Source of the DNA: Prorocentrum cordatum
Taxonomy: Eukaryota; Sar; Dinophyceae; Prorocentrales; Prorocentraceae
DNA: 30,149 nt
Direction of reading: 5' to 3'
NCBI GenBank assembly: GCA_963575745.1
Contig: CAUYUJ010018537.1
Coordinates: 171,663-201,811 of the forward strand
The position numbers and the translations under genes are program-made. Below, in pieces: positions 1-9,754 of the stretch (its first letter is position 1; every line of letters begins with the position of its first letter). Under the pieces are notes generated by a model that ran no database searches, was not told the DNA's origin, and saw only the letters and a list, made by a program, of their open reading frames with translations.

Positions 1-159
1 GAGAGTGCGGAGCTACGCACACGCGTTGAATTTCTTGAAACTTACGCACCGGAAGACCTCTCTCCGCCCAACGTGGCCACTGGCTTGACTTGCCGCCGGA
101 TCCCCAACAAGGAGTCGTCGATTTTCTGTGGCGCCATATCAATTCGGATGATTGTCTAG
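1..159 (+). pseudogene. 5' fragment of retrotransposon ORF1 (coiled-coil start), open at left edge
   Basis: Frame 1 is open from the first base to TAG 157-159. Its first ~24 residues are acidic, heptad-like and coiled-coil-like (AELRTRVEFLETYAPEDL), after which the composition changes. I infer that this is the upstream part of the same ORF1 whose main body resumes at 527 in another frame. The segment between is the (TCC)n-containing stretch. Homology certainly ends well before the TAG. A GT at 73 (after codon AAC, phase 0) and the CAG ending at 526 (phase 0) would splice the two parts in frame, but that is a hypothesis. Confidence 0.35.
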
Positions 160-310
160 AGCAGTTCGGCGCCAGCTTGATTGGCATCGTGAAGGACAGA
201 GGGGTCTCATCTCCATCATCATATCATGTTCGACCCGTTCATGTCCTGAGCTGCCCCCGCAGGCGGCTCCCTGGTTTCGACGTGCACCGTTCCCCTCACG
301 GTACGTGCGT

Positions 311-513
311 TCCTCCTCCTCCTCCACCTCCTCCTCCTCCTCTTTCTCCTCCTCTTTCTCCTCCTCCTCCCCCTCCTCCTCCTCCTCCTCCTCCTCCTCC
401 TCCTCCTCCTCCTCCTCTTCGTCATCCTCCTCTTCCTTCTGCTCCTCCTCCTTCTCCTCCCCCTCCGCCTCCTCCGCCTCCTCCTCCTCCTCCTTCCTGC
501 TTCTCCTCCTCCT
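311..513 (+). repeat. (TCC)n microsatellite inside retrotransposon ORF1
   Basis: About 200 bp of almost pure TCC/CTC trinucleotides with sparse TTC and CGC interruptions. It is a homopyrimidine/homopurine mirror-repeat tract capable of H-DNA. All long ORFs here (Pro-, Ser- or Arg/Glu-runs) are artefacts of the repeat. It lies between the two halves of ORF1 and ends at CTCCAG 521-526, just before the sequence resumes as ORF1. Confidence 0.95.
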
Positions 514-526
514 GGAGCTCCAGGCG

Positions 527-1231
527 GTGATCAACAAGCGGAAGCCTGCAGCAGCGAGGATGCTCAATCTCACGCGCAAGATTGAGGCCATGGGTGTCCA
601 GATTGCAAAGCAGGAGAAAAACATTGAGGACAAGCGCGTACAGCTACAAGAGTTGCAAAATGAGATGGGTGAATCTGAGAAAGCGGTGACCGAAAAGAAA
701 GTCAAGCTCGATGAGATGCGTGCGCAAGCATTGGAGGTTGCACAAGCTTCAGTCAAGCCTCCTGGAGCTCCCAGTGAGGAAGGTGCTGGGCAAGTGGCAG
801 CTATTGGGCTCGACGCGTCAAAGTTGGGACAAGTGCTACGAGACCTTGGGGCAGGTGAGCACGCTGATAAGTTGGTGGAAGGCATCGCCAATCAGCTGCC
901 TGCAATCCTTGCCAATGGCCAGGTCACCGTCGTTGGCAGAACTGGTCTTCCTGCTGCTGGGTCAGTTGATGATCCTGCAGCTCGCGCAGCACGTGAGCTC
1001 CAAGCCAAGCGTGATGCTGAAGCTGCTGAGGAGGCTGCTGCAAAACGGGCTGCTGAGGAGCAGGATGCCAGAGACAAGGCCTTTCAGGAGGCCAGCGACG
1101 ATGCGCTCACCACGATGTTGGAAGCTGCGGGTGTGGAGGTGCCGACGGAGAAGCCCGACCTCAGGGAGGCGGCGAAGAAGCTCTTGCAGTTCAGGCAGCA
1201 GACCAAGTTCGGCAGCTTCCAAGTGTATTAG
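527..1231 (+). CDS. Retrotransposon ORF1-like coiled-coil protein (main body)
   Basis: The frame is open from 152 but is protein-like only after the microsatellite, from about 521 (ELQAVINKRKPAAARMLNL). Residues from about 565 to 750 form a charged heptad-type coiled coil (KIEAMGVQIAKQEKNIEDKR and onward). A Gly/Ala-rich linker follows, then a second helical AAEEAAAKRAAEEQDARDKA stretch, and a short C-terminal part ending at TAG 1229-1231. Proteins of this type, with an 'N/GKPAAA' entry into a long coiled coil, precede the pol ORF in dinoflagellate LINEs (family knowledge, from memory). The presumed role is an RNA-binding or multimerising chaperone, but no zinc knuckle is present in this part. 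ORF2 begins 22 bp downstream. The true start is not in this piece. Confidence 0.6.
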   Translation: MINKRKPAAARMLNLTRKIEAMGVQIAKQEKNIEDKRVQLQELQNEMGESEKAVTEKKVKLDEMRAQALEVAQASVKPPGAPSEEGAGQVAAIGLDASKLGQVLRDLGAGEHADKLVEGIANQLPAILANGQVTVVGRTGLPAAGSVDDPAARAARELQAKRDAEAAEEAAAKRAAEEQDARDKAFQEASDDALTTMLEAAGVEVPTEKPDLREAAKKLLQFRQQTKFGSFQVY

Positions 1232-1253
1232 GAGATGCAGTTCACACGTGAAG

Positions 1254-1865
1254 ATGGTTATGGTATTGTTATTGATCATGGCGTCGACTATTGGAGGAAA
1301 TGGTCTGGATGTGAAGAGCTCAGCGGTCTCTTCTACCAGGCAAGCAATGTTGTATGATGGCTGCAGTGGAAGTTCGAGGTCGGCTACAGTTTTGGGCGGA
1401 CCTTGTGCTGCAACTGGAGAGTACAGTGATATGAATCAAGCCAGAACGGAAGCTGGAAGGAACACCATGAATGGACGCATCACCACCGTCAACACGGATG
1501 CTTCTGGGCCCTTGTTGCAGCATCTTGAACAAGCGCGCGATGCCGCAATATTGGTTCAAGAGCACAAGGCGGATCACCAGATGCTTCCTAAGCTCCATCG
1601 GCAGATTCAGGCCACTGGTTATCATGGGGCGTATGCAGCAGCTGGGCGGACTGAAGCAGACGGCCTCAGCGCGGGCGTGGCGGCGTTAGTGCCGACCTTT
1701 GTGGTGATCACGGCGCCGCCACTTTTATCGTCGCCAACGTTATGGCCAGCAAGAGCTGTGGCTGCACAGGCCAACTGGGGCTGTAAAGGCGGAGTGGTAC
1801 TTGCATCGCTATATCTCAAAGACTCGGGTGGAATTGATGTTTACAACCAGTCTATATTATATTGA
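1254..1865 (+). pseudogene. ORF2 segment 1: N-terminal half of AP-type endonuclease
   Basis: The frame is open from 711, but the first plausible start is ATG 1254, 22 bp after the ORF1 stop. Endonuclease/exonuclease/phosphatase features visible are the N-terminal strand with Asn (ITTVNTDASGPLLQ), then AAILVQEHKA with the catalytic Glu at codon 1560-1562. These are followed by HGAYAAAGRTEADGLSAGVA and GGVVLASLYLK, the usual order 'Q-E ... G-A-A ... G-G-V-A ... Y'. The segment ends at TGA 1863-1865, in the middle of the domain. The next codons continue the domain in the same frame, so this is a nonsense mutation, not a domain boundary. The EN nicks target DNA to prime reverse transcription in this family. 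Confidence 0.8.
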
Positions 1866-3917
1866 TTGGCGAAGTATCTTGGCAGGCTTAACTCTCGTTC
1901 GAGACCATGGGTGGTGGGAGGTGATTGGAATCTTGGGTCGTATCAGCTTCGCGGGCAGCAATGGCTTGAACAGATCCAGGCGGTGTTTTCGGTTCCTGCC
2001 GGTGGTGCGCGCAGAGTTCACAAAGAAGCGGAAGGTCGTACTTATGATTGGCTTCTTCTTAATCAGGCGCTGGCTTCGCGAGCTGGTGCCCCCGTGATCT
2101 TGGATGACAGGATTCCACCCGCACATTCGCCTGTCGCCATTCCATGTGCTAAGACAGATAATGATATATGGTTGCGCTTGCCTGTTGAACCTCGTCGGCT
2201 CCCGAAAGGACCACATGTTGGCTGTTCTAGGTATCCTGTGAATTGGGTGCCAGTCATGAGGGCGATAGAGGATGTTGACGGGCAGGCCTCATTGCAGCAT
2301 GCATGGGATATGACTTTGATGGCAGTTGAGCAGGGGGTGCGTGCACGGCATGACAAGGTAGGAGCTGGTCATGAGAGGTACCTCGGAAGAGGAGGACCAG
2401 CGCAGACTAAGCATGTCAAGGCGCAATGTAATCCGCGACAGGTGCGACTACAGCACGGGCCGCGACTTCGAGCTTGGCTTCAGGCTGCGCGCTGGGCTAA
2501 GCATCTAATGAAAGTGAGGGCCTTCTGGTGCAAGACGGTTGAGGCGTTCAAGCTTGAGGGTAGGAGCGCTGGCAAGTATTACCTTCCTGACTACACGAGT
2601 CCGCACTCTGACAGGGTCGTAGTATTGGAGACTATGAATGAAGAATTGGAGGAGGCTTGGCAGAAGGTCAAAGCCAAAAGGCCACACTTGCGACCCAAGT
2701 CTCGGCGCGCGGGAGTGAGGTTGGAGAAAATGCGGTCTGAACAGATGAAAGGTGAACAACCATGTACACGGTGTGAAGAGGATCTTAGATCCCACAAGTT
2801 GCTCAGACCAGCTGCACGATTGGCGAGATCACTTGTTGATGTTGTCCACTTCTTGAATAAGGTGCACACTGCGCAGGACACGCTGCAGCAGCTGGATGAT
2901 TGGGCAGTTGATTTGTTTTCTGGAGATTTCACTATGATGGTCAGACCTGATTTTCTGACTTTGGCATTCAAGATTGTGGAAGTTGCTGATGATATGATGA
3001 TGGTGCATCAGAAGGAGGCTGACAAATCTTGGCATTCATGGGTCAGGTCTGCCTTTGAGAAAGGAGCCGGTGCTGCACATCGAGCGTCGAAGGCAAAGGC
3101 ATTAGAAGTCGCTGTCACTCACACTGATAACTCTCAGCCGTACCAACTTGCTGACAGAGAGCTTGAGTGCTGGAGTGAGGCATGGTGTTGTCATGAGGTG
3201 GTGAGCAACAAGATGCCCGCCGATTATCAGAGCTGGGATCTGCTACCGAAGCTGCAGCCTGAGGACCTTCAGGATGCGGCGCTTACTTTTCCATGGAAAA
3301 CGTTGGTGGGTCCCACGCGACTGCATCCTCGCGCTTTCTGGTATCTGTCGCAGCCAGGCTTGGTTGCTCTTGCAGCTCTTTCTACGATGGCCGAGCACAT
3401 GTTGATGTGGCCGTCTGACAGAATAGTCAATGAGATGGTTAGACTAGCAAAACCTGATGGGGGAACACGACTAATCACCTTGGTCGAGTCGCTAGTCCGT
3501 CTTTGGTCCCGAGCTCGCCGACCGATTTCCAGAAGGTGGATCTGCGATCATGGTAGCAGGTGTATCTGGGGCAACCGACGAGGCTACTCTTCCAGTTTCT
3601 CGGCTTATGAGCATAATTTGCAGGCTGAAATAGCTGATCGGCTAGGTGAATCTTCAATCACGATATTCTTAGATATGTGGAAATGTTTCGAGGCGGTTAT
3701 GTATGACGCCCTCATCATAGAGGCTAGGTCCATGCAGTTCCCCACGAGGCTCCCCTGGATGCTCTTGGACTCGTACTCGCAACCTAGAGTTATTCGGGCG
3801 TTTGGGTACTGGAGCAAATCGTTTCGGGCTTTGCAGGGTATACTTGCGGGATGTACTCATGCTACTACTCTGCTGTCTATCTTGACTTATAGAGCTGTCA
3901 TAAAATCACCCAGGTGA
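1866..3917 (+). pseudogene. ORF2 segment 2: rest of endonuclease plus RT motifs through B
   Basis: In frame with segment 1 after its TGA. It starts with the EN core: GGDWN (catalytic Asp codon 1923-1925), YDWLLLN (Asp 2046-2048) and HSPVAI (His 2124-2126). A ~400-residue basic linker follows. RT begins near residue 528 with AKPDGGTRLITLVESLVRLW (fingers), then motif A FLDMWKCFEAV near residue 600 with its metal-binding Asp. Motif B, ALQGILAGCTHATTLL, is near residue 654. The expected next motif (C, with DD) is missing here because the frame closes at TGA 3915-3917. It is found immediately downstream in the -1 frame. Confidence 0.85.
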
Positions 3918-6412
3918 GCCCCAACGTGCACCCCAGGGCCTTGGTCGATGACTCCACCCTTCAGTGGACTGGGCCCAAGGAGGATACCGCTCATGAGTTG
4001 TTCAAGGGGGTCCAGAGCTTCGTGAAGGACACGTCCAGGCTCGGTCTCTTGCTCCAGGTCAAAAAGTCTGGGTGGGTGGCTACGGCTGCATCGGCTAGGC
4101 ATGGGTCTGGAAGGCTTGCTCAGAACATTCACTTGAAGGCGAAGTCTTGGGTGAGGAATCTGGGGCATGAGCTCAGTGGTCCCAAGCCGATCAGAAAGCA
4201 AGCCGACGCCAGGTTGAAGCAGCTAGCAGATAGGCTACCCAGGTTTGAGATGTTGAGACGTGGAGCTAGTAATCGGGTGACGGCTTTATGGGGGGCAGGT
4301 CTCATGCCAGCTGCTGCTCATGGAGCCACAGTTTCAGGTGTCAACAACAGTGAGCTGGCCAAGTTGCGGCAGACGGCAGCAATGTTGGCGGGGCGGTCTA
4401 GTAAGTCTTCCTCCCTCACGCTTGTCCTTGCCACACAGGCTGACGCCAAGTACGACCCCATATATGATGCTACGCTGGATCCAGTGCGGGCCCATGCGTC
4501 GTTCATCTGGGACCAGAGGGTTAGTCTTGGGAGGCTTCAGAGGGCGTGGCAGAAAGTTCGAGAAAGCTGTTCGTCACGACCTTCCTGGCCACCAGCCAAA
4601 GGTCCAATAGCAGTGCTCATACTAACGTTGGCAAAGGTAGGCTGGGATATGTTTTCCAGTACGGTGCTGGTCAGTGAGCTTGGCCACCACTTTGATCTTC
4701 CCCGTCCTCCTCCACGCTCGGTCGTGGAACTTGTGCGCCAAGGCATCGAGCGATGGCAATCTCAACAGATTCTTGAACATCACAAGGAGGTATGTGTAGG
4801 AGGAGAGATCATCTGGACGAGGGCGTTCAGGAAGTGCATTGAGGGAGGTAAGGCAGTGATTAAGAATGAGAGATTCGCTGGTGCACTTTGTTCGCTGTGG
4901 TCAGGACCGCTATGGTCTCGTGACCGTCTTGCACGCGCTGGCTATAGAATATCTCCTGCCTGTTGCTGGCGCTCGGCCGACAAGGCCACCATCGGGCATG
5001 AGTTCGACGAGTGCCCTAATATTTATCATGATGTGTATGATGATCCTGATCTAGATTGGGATCCAGATCTTAACTATGTGCGCTCTTATCTTAGTGAGAA
5101 AGGGCAACCAGGTGGAGGACAGCAAGACTATGACTACTTTGAGACCTCGGTTGGGATGCCCATCAGCCCTCTGGTTCCTCCGTATGTGGATGATAAGCTG
5201 GAGCTATCTTTCTGGGGAGATTGGGAATCGGATCGGAGTTCTTGGAGTGGGGTATGCTATACTGACGGGTCTGGGATGGCCCCCAATTGGCCAGAGCTAA
5301 GAAGATGCGGTTGGTCAGTTGTTCAACTTGGGGACAATGGGATGCCCATAAGAGCCTTGTTTGGACCACTATGGGGGCCTATACAGACTGTGGGAAGAGC
5401 TGAACGATTTGCTGCCCTCCAAGCCCACCGTCATTTGCCGCATGTCAGTTTGCTTGTGTCAGACCTATTGGGTCTCGTTAAAGAAGCACACAGCTGGTCA
5501 CCTGAACTTGCTGATGCTCAAGCGGCCTATACCAATATCTGGCGAACCATCCTGGCAAGGTATCCTGGAGGAAGAGGCCGACCTTCTTTTTTGTGGTCCC
5601 CAGCGCACCTCACAGATGATGAATACATCGACTGTGCTGAGGAAAAGAAGTTGCCATGGGAGTTTGTCATGGGCAACCGCTGGGCATATTATTTTGCTAA
5701 GCGAGGCGCCCTCGAACACGCTCAACCTGACACTGTGGTCAAATACTTTCAGGCGCGGCTTCAGGATGCAATGATGCAGGCGAAGTTCTTTTCTTGGGCA
5801 GCGGCCAAGATGGCTGCACGAGATCAACTGAGCGGTCGCCCTGAGCAACTCCTGAGGGCCCCTCTGTACAATGTGCCCTGTGTAGCTCTGACTGGACATA
5901 ATATGGTTGTGAGGTCTCCCCAAGTCTTTCCGTGTAGAGAATGTCTTGCGGTTGCCCGAACGCGGGCCAGTCTTGGGAAGCTCTTGGGATCTGAATGTAA
6001 GCCGACGGCCCAAGAGAGGCTGAAGGCACGTGCGGATCAGCAGCTCCAGCGAGCTCCGCCTATGAGGTCTCGCGCTGTGAATGTTGCCCTGAATGGGGCT
6101 ACGGATTTTGAAGGTGTAGGCTTGCCACAGGACGTCCAAGGGGAGTCTGGATCTGCGGGGCCTCAGTCTACCGCCGATGAAGTGATTGTCGAGCTCCAGG
6201 GGCACCAGGTCTTGGTGCTGCCGTGGGCGATGGTTTGCACGTGTTGTGGTTCCTACCAAGTGTCTCGTGGCAAAGTTGCTAACTGTAAGTTGCAAGAGGA
6301 ATGTCTCGGGTCGTCGGAGCACGGGCTGACCAGATATAGGCAGACGTATGCCACTTCTGCCATCAAGGCTGGTCGCCACCCTAAGACGGGCATGTCTTTA
6401 CGACCCGTCTAA
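3893..6412 (+). pseudogene. ORF2 segment 3: RT motif C, thumb, zinc knuckles and RNase H
   Basis: This frame opens after TAG 3890-3892. RT motif C is ALVDDSTLQW near 3940-3970. A thumb/connection region follows, then a Cys/His cluster (PACCWRSADKATIGHEFDEC, around 4960-5025) resembling the LINE zinc knuckle. RNase H1 motifs: YTDGSG (Asp 5264-5266), GRAERFAAL (Glu 5402-5404), LLVSDLLG (Asp 5462-5464), LWSPAHLTDDE, and GNRWAYYFAKRGA. The last normally has Asp in the position occupied by Tyr592 (TAT 5687-5689). Two more Cys-rich clusters near the C-terminus (FPCRECLAVARTRASLGKLL... and VCTCCGSYQVSRGKVANC) may bind zinc. It ends at TAA 6410-6412, and the (TCC)n tail follows 60 bp later. Confidence 0.85.
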
Positions 6413-6471
6413 CTTTCTCATGCAAGGCCCGTGCTCCCGCCCCTCGGTTGCACGACACGGTCTGGCGCTGG

Positions 6472-6630
6472 TCCTCCTCCTCCTCCCTCTCCTCCTCCTC
6501 CTCCTCCTCCTCCTCCTCCTCCTCCTCCTTCTCCTCCTCCTCCTCCTTCGCCTCCTCCTCCTCCTACTCCTCCACCACCTCCACCTCCTCCCCCACCACC
6601 CCCTCATCCTCATCCTCCTCATCCTCCTCC
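6472..6630 (+). repeat. (TCC)n tract abutting the retrotransposon 3' end
   Basis: TCC/CTC trinucleotides with ACC, TCG and CAT interruptions, starting about 60 bp after the ORF2 stop. It may be the element's own 3' tail or a pre-existing microsatellite target. Pro/Ser/Leu ORFs across it are repeat artefacts. Confidence 0.95.
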
Positions 6631-8045
6631 GCATCAGGCCCGGGCCCCTGCCCCGGCCCTGGCCAGACGGGTAGGCTTCGAAGGGGGAGGGGGGCTTCGA
6701 GATTTTAGGTGGTGTTTGAGGATTTGTCTGCGTCTCTCGGCGGCTTCCCAACCTCGGGATGCTCTCCAGCAGCTGCGCCTCGCCGAGTCGGGGGAGACAG
6801 GGGCCTGCCAGCGGACTGGCCCACAGAGCCTTGAGGCAGCTTGCGAAGCTCCGAGCCGACGAAGGATGTGCCCTCGGAGTTCTTCCAGCAAGGTTTCTTA
6901 TCGTGCGCGTCTGCGGCAGCAGAGGAGGGGGCACGAAGTCTGCCGCGCGCAGGTGGTTTCGGCCCCGACGCCAAGCGTTCACCTCGATGCATTGGCGCCG
7001 GGAGGCGCTGGAGAAGCCAGCTGCGTGAGCCGATCCGCACCCTGTTAGCCACGTGAGCACCAGGCGCCACAGAAACCGGCCACATGAGCGCGAGGCGCCG
7101 GGGAGACTGGATACGGCTAGCATCATCGAGATAAAGTGCGATGTGGCGCTCATGTCCGCTCATTGATGGCGTGAACCGAAGAAGCGTTGGTAGAGGGGTG
7201 GCGTGCGCAGAGGGGGCCCTCGCAGGGGGGAGTAGCCTCGCAGGGACAGCATGCGTATCGGAGCTCGACGGCGCACGCTATCTTCCCAACGCCTACCGTG
7301 CGTGAGTTTCCATCATCCGTTTTGATGCCCTTCCCTTTCGTACGAGTCCCGGGCGAAAGCCGCAGGGTCTAGGGCCCAGCCCCCTTCAGGACCCGTTCCC
7401 CCCATGCCCATCGAGGGGCGGGGGAGCGCCATCGGAGCCTCGCCCTCCTCAGGCCCTCGTCCTGTTGGCAGGCGCCAGGGCGGGATCGCCCATGCGGAGC
7501 GGGCCTGTGACGCTCTGAGAACGAAGGGGAACGCGCGCAAGCATGGCGTGTTTGAAGTTCTGGGCAGGGCGAGCCGGGTGAGCGACGCAGGAACACGGGG
7601 CCGCATTCACCGACATTGGCGCGCAAGCGTCCCGCGTGAGCACGCGTGCTGTGCAAACGTGCGCAAGAACCGTGTCGTTTCGTCGCCCAGGTGCTGGAGG
7701 AGCGAATAACCGAATCGACACCGCACGGAGAGACGGGAAAGCAGCGCCCGAAGTTCGTGTTCGCAGGGAGGCCGGGAGCGCGGCAGGGTTCGAGACGAGA
7801 GTGTGGTTTTGACAAGGGTCCAGCCTCCATCCGTGGAGTTGCCAGGTGTTGTGAAGGCCTTGCGGCAGGTGCCGCCGACCCTGGAAGACGGCTCCCATAA
7901 TGCAGCTGCCAGCCAGGGGTGCTCGGGAAGGTTGGGGCCAGACGCCCCGAGGAGTTCCTCTGAAGCCCCTTGGGTTTCCCAAGAAGCGTATGACGAGGAG
8001 CACCACTTGGCCAAGCTATCTGCCGATGCTCTCGCAGCTGTTGGG
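6631..8045. other. GC-rich stretch without a recognised gene
   Basis: Several 60-250 codon ORFs overlap on both strands, as expected in GC-rich DNA poor in stops, and none shows a motif I recognise. One frame (roughly 6650-7045, +) continues out of the proline run into a basic, Arg-rich peptide without clear domains. No tandem structure or tRNA cloverleaf was found. Confidence 0.5.
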
Positions 8046-8073
8046 GGAGGAAGATGGGGGGAAACAGGAGAGG

Positions 8074-8269
8074 GAGGAGAAGGAGGAGGAGGAGGAGAAG
8101 CAGGAGGAGGCGGAGGAGGCGTAAGAGGAGGGGAGGAGCAGGAGGATGAGAAGGAGAACGAGGAGGACAACAAGCAGGAGGAGGAGGGGGAGGAGGAGGA
8201 CGAGGACGAGGAGGAGGAGGAGGACGTGGTGGAGGAGGAGGAGGAGGAGGAGGAGGACGAGGAGGAGAC
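8074..8269 (-). repeat. (GGA)n tract, i.e. (TCC)n on the minus strand
   Basis: About 200 bp of GGA/GAG with interruptions (GAC, AAC, AAG). The orientation is opposite to the tracts at 311 and 6472. It encodes a poly-Glu run in the 301-codon ORF at 7803-8708, which I do not regard as a gene because nothing outside the run is recognisable. Confidence 0.95.
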
Positions 8270-9130
8270 TTGCTTTTTCGGGGCTCTGGGAGCCTCAGGC
8301 TTCATGGCGGCCTCTTGCCGCCATCCAGGACACTCTTGGAGGTATTTTGTGACCATCCCAGGTAAAACAGGGTCATCTTCGCTGTCGTTGAGGGCATATT
8401 GGATCGTCTTGGCTGCAATGCAGCGCCATCCTGCCCATCTGGGAGGCGAGCCTGGCCGTCTCTTGGATAATTCTGTTGGTGCCCTTTGGGGGCTCTCTTC
8501 GGGCGTTCGGGCGATTTCAGGCCCCTCTTGGATTATCAAAGACGCCTACGGCGAATCACCGCCGCCCCCTGCCCCTCTGGAAGCGCCTCTGTGGCTGACA
8601 GCTGGGCCAGAGCTTGGCCAAGCTATCGGGCCAGTTGTTCCCCGAGTCGGTTTGGAAAGCCTTCGGGGAATGCGTGGGGGAGCAAGAAGAGGAGGAGGGG
8701 GAGTATGAAGAAGAAAGAGGAGGAGGAGGCCTCTTGGGCGCCTCTTGGGGCACTCTTGGGGCCTCCTAGGAGCGTCCTGGGGGCCTCTTGGAGGGTTTGG
8801 GGGTGCCTGCTTGTCGCCGTTGCGGGATGCAAAAGAAGTCGTGGGACGACGACATCATCATTTCCTTCCTACACTTGGAGACGGACGCAGACAGCAATAC
8901 GCAGTGGTGAGAACTCGCCCAACATCGACAATGGTGGGACAATCGAGGAGAACAGTTCCTTCAATATGTGCGTTGTTTTATCCGCTCTGGCCACTGTTCT
9001 TGAGCACGCCTACTCCTATCCTTGTCCCTCCGACTCCTGTTCCGCCCAGATTTTCTATTATCCGACTCTGGCACCTATCCTTCCCGCAGCATGCTACGCG
9101 CACACCTATTACAACATTTCGCTGACGATG
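8270..9130. other. GC-rich intergenic stretch with diverged TTGGGG/TTGGAGG repeats
   Basis: Contains scattered copies of the 'CTTGGGGNCTCTTGG' motif (densest at 8728-8812). A ~65-bp block at 8535-8600 resembles 11905-11985 (shared 'GCCTNCGGCGARTCACC' and 'AGCGCCTCTGT'). From about 8830 to 9130 the DNA becomes less GC-rich with no recognisable gene. Confidence 0.5.
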
Positions 9131-9149
9131 CGAAAAGCAATCCTCCCTC

Positions 9150-9750
9150 CTCCTACCATCAACCTCCACCGTTCGACCTCGACCTCCAATCGTCCACCTC
9201 CAGCTGTCGACATCCATCTCGCAGCCGCCAGCCCCACCTGTTCGGCGTCCGGCGCGCATCACCAGCTGTGGACCTCCAGCATCCCACCTCCAGCCTCGAC
9301 CTCCACTTACCGACTTCCAGTTTCACAGTTTCACCTGACCGACCTGCAGAACCCACTGCCCGACTCCCAGCGTGCAGCAACAATGAAAGATTTCAAACAT
9401 GCAACTCCAAATGTCGACGTTCACGCGCCGATCGTTTCCAACCTCACCTACAGGCATCCAGCTTACAGCTTCTGACTCCCAGCGAGCACCACCGAGTGTC
9501 GACCTCCAACCTTCCACATCCAGTTGTTCGATTTTCGCCCATCGACCCCTACAGCCACCTGCCCGACTTCCAGCCTCAAACTTCTGACTCCCAGCGTGCA
9601 CAACCAGCTGTCGATCTCCAACCTTCAACCTCCAGCTTTCGACCTCCACCTCATAAGCGCCAGCCTCACCTGACCGACCTCCAGCTTCCAGTTTTTGGCC
9701 CTCAGCGCACACCTGCAGCTTACGACCGCACCTCACAGTCGAATGCTCCA
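9150..9750 (+). repeat. Degenerate 112-bp tandem repeat array, about 5 copies
   Basis: The anchor GACTCCCAGCG (with variants) recurs at about 9250, 9362, 9474, 9586 and 9698, a strict 112-bp spacing. Between anchors, units share 'CCAGCTGTCGACCTCCAACC'-like text, itself a shorter pyrimidine-rich degenerate repeat. The ORFs on both strands simply follow the repeat. Confidence 0.8.
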
Positions 9751-9754
9751 GGGC

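Larger units (their letters stand above)
1..6471 (+). mobile_element. Non-LTR retrotransposon (ORF1 + EN-RT-RNase H ORF2), degenerate, 5' end outside window
   Basis: Seen: a coiled-coil ORF1 (to 1231), a 22-bp gap, then an ORF2 reading frame from ATG 1254 to the stop at 6410-6412 carrying apurinic-type endonuclease, reverse transcriptase, zinc-knuckle-like and RNase H motifs in that order. No LTRs, integrase or protease motifs are visible. The 3' untranslated part is only about 60 bp and ends directly in a (TCC)n tract at 6472. Known: EN-RT-RNH order is typical of I/R1-like LINEs, and similar elements are abundant in dinoflagellates. At least two lesions (TGA at 1863, frameshift at 3893-3914) make this copy inactive as written. 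The right boundary is inferred from the simple-repeat tail. The left boundary and any target-site duplication lie outside view or within simple repeat. Confidence 0.85.

Noticed and set aside
7803-8708. 301-codon plus-strand ORF with poly-Glu run
   Set aside because: Length is due to the stop-free (GGA)n tract. The flanking peptide shows no motif, and an equally long ORF exists on the opposite strand.
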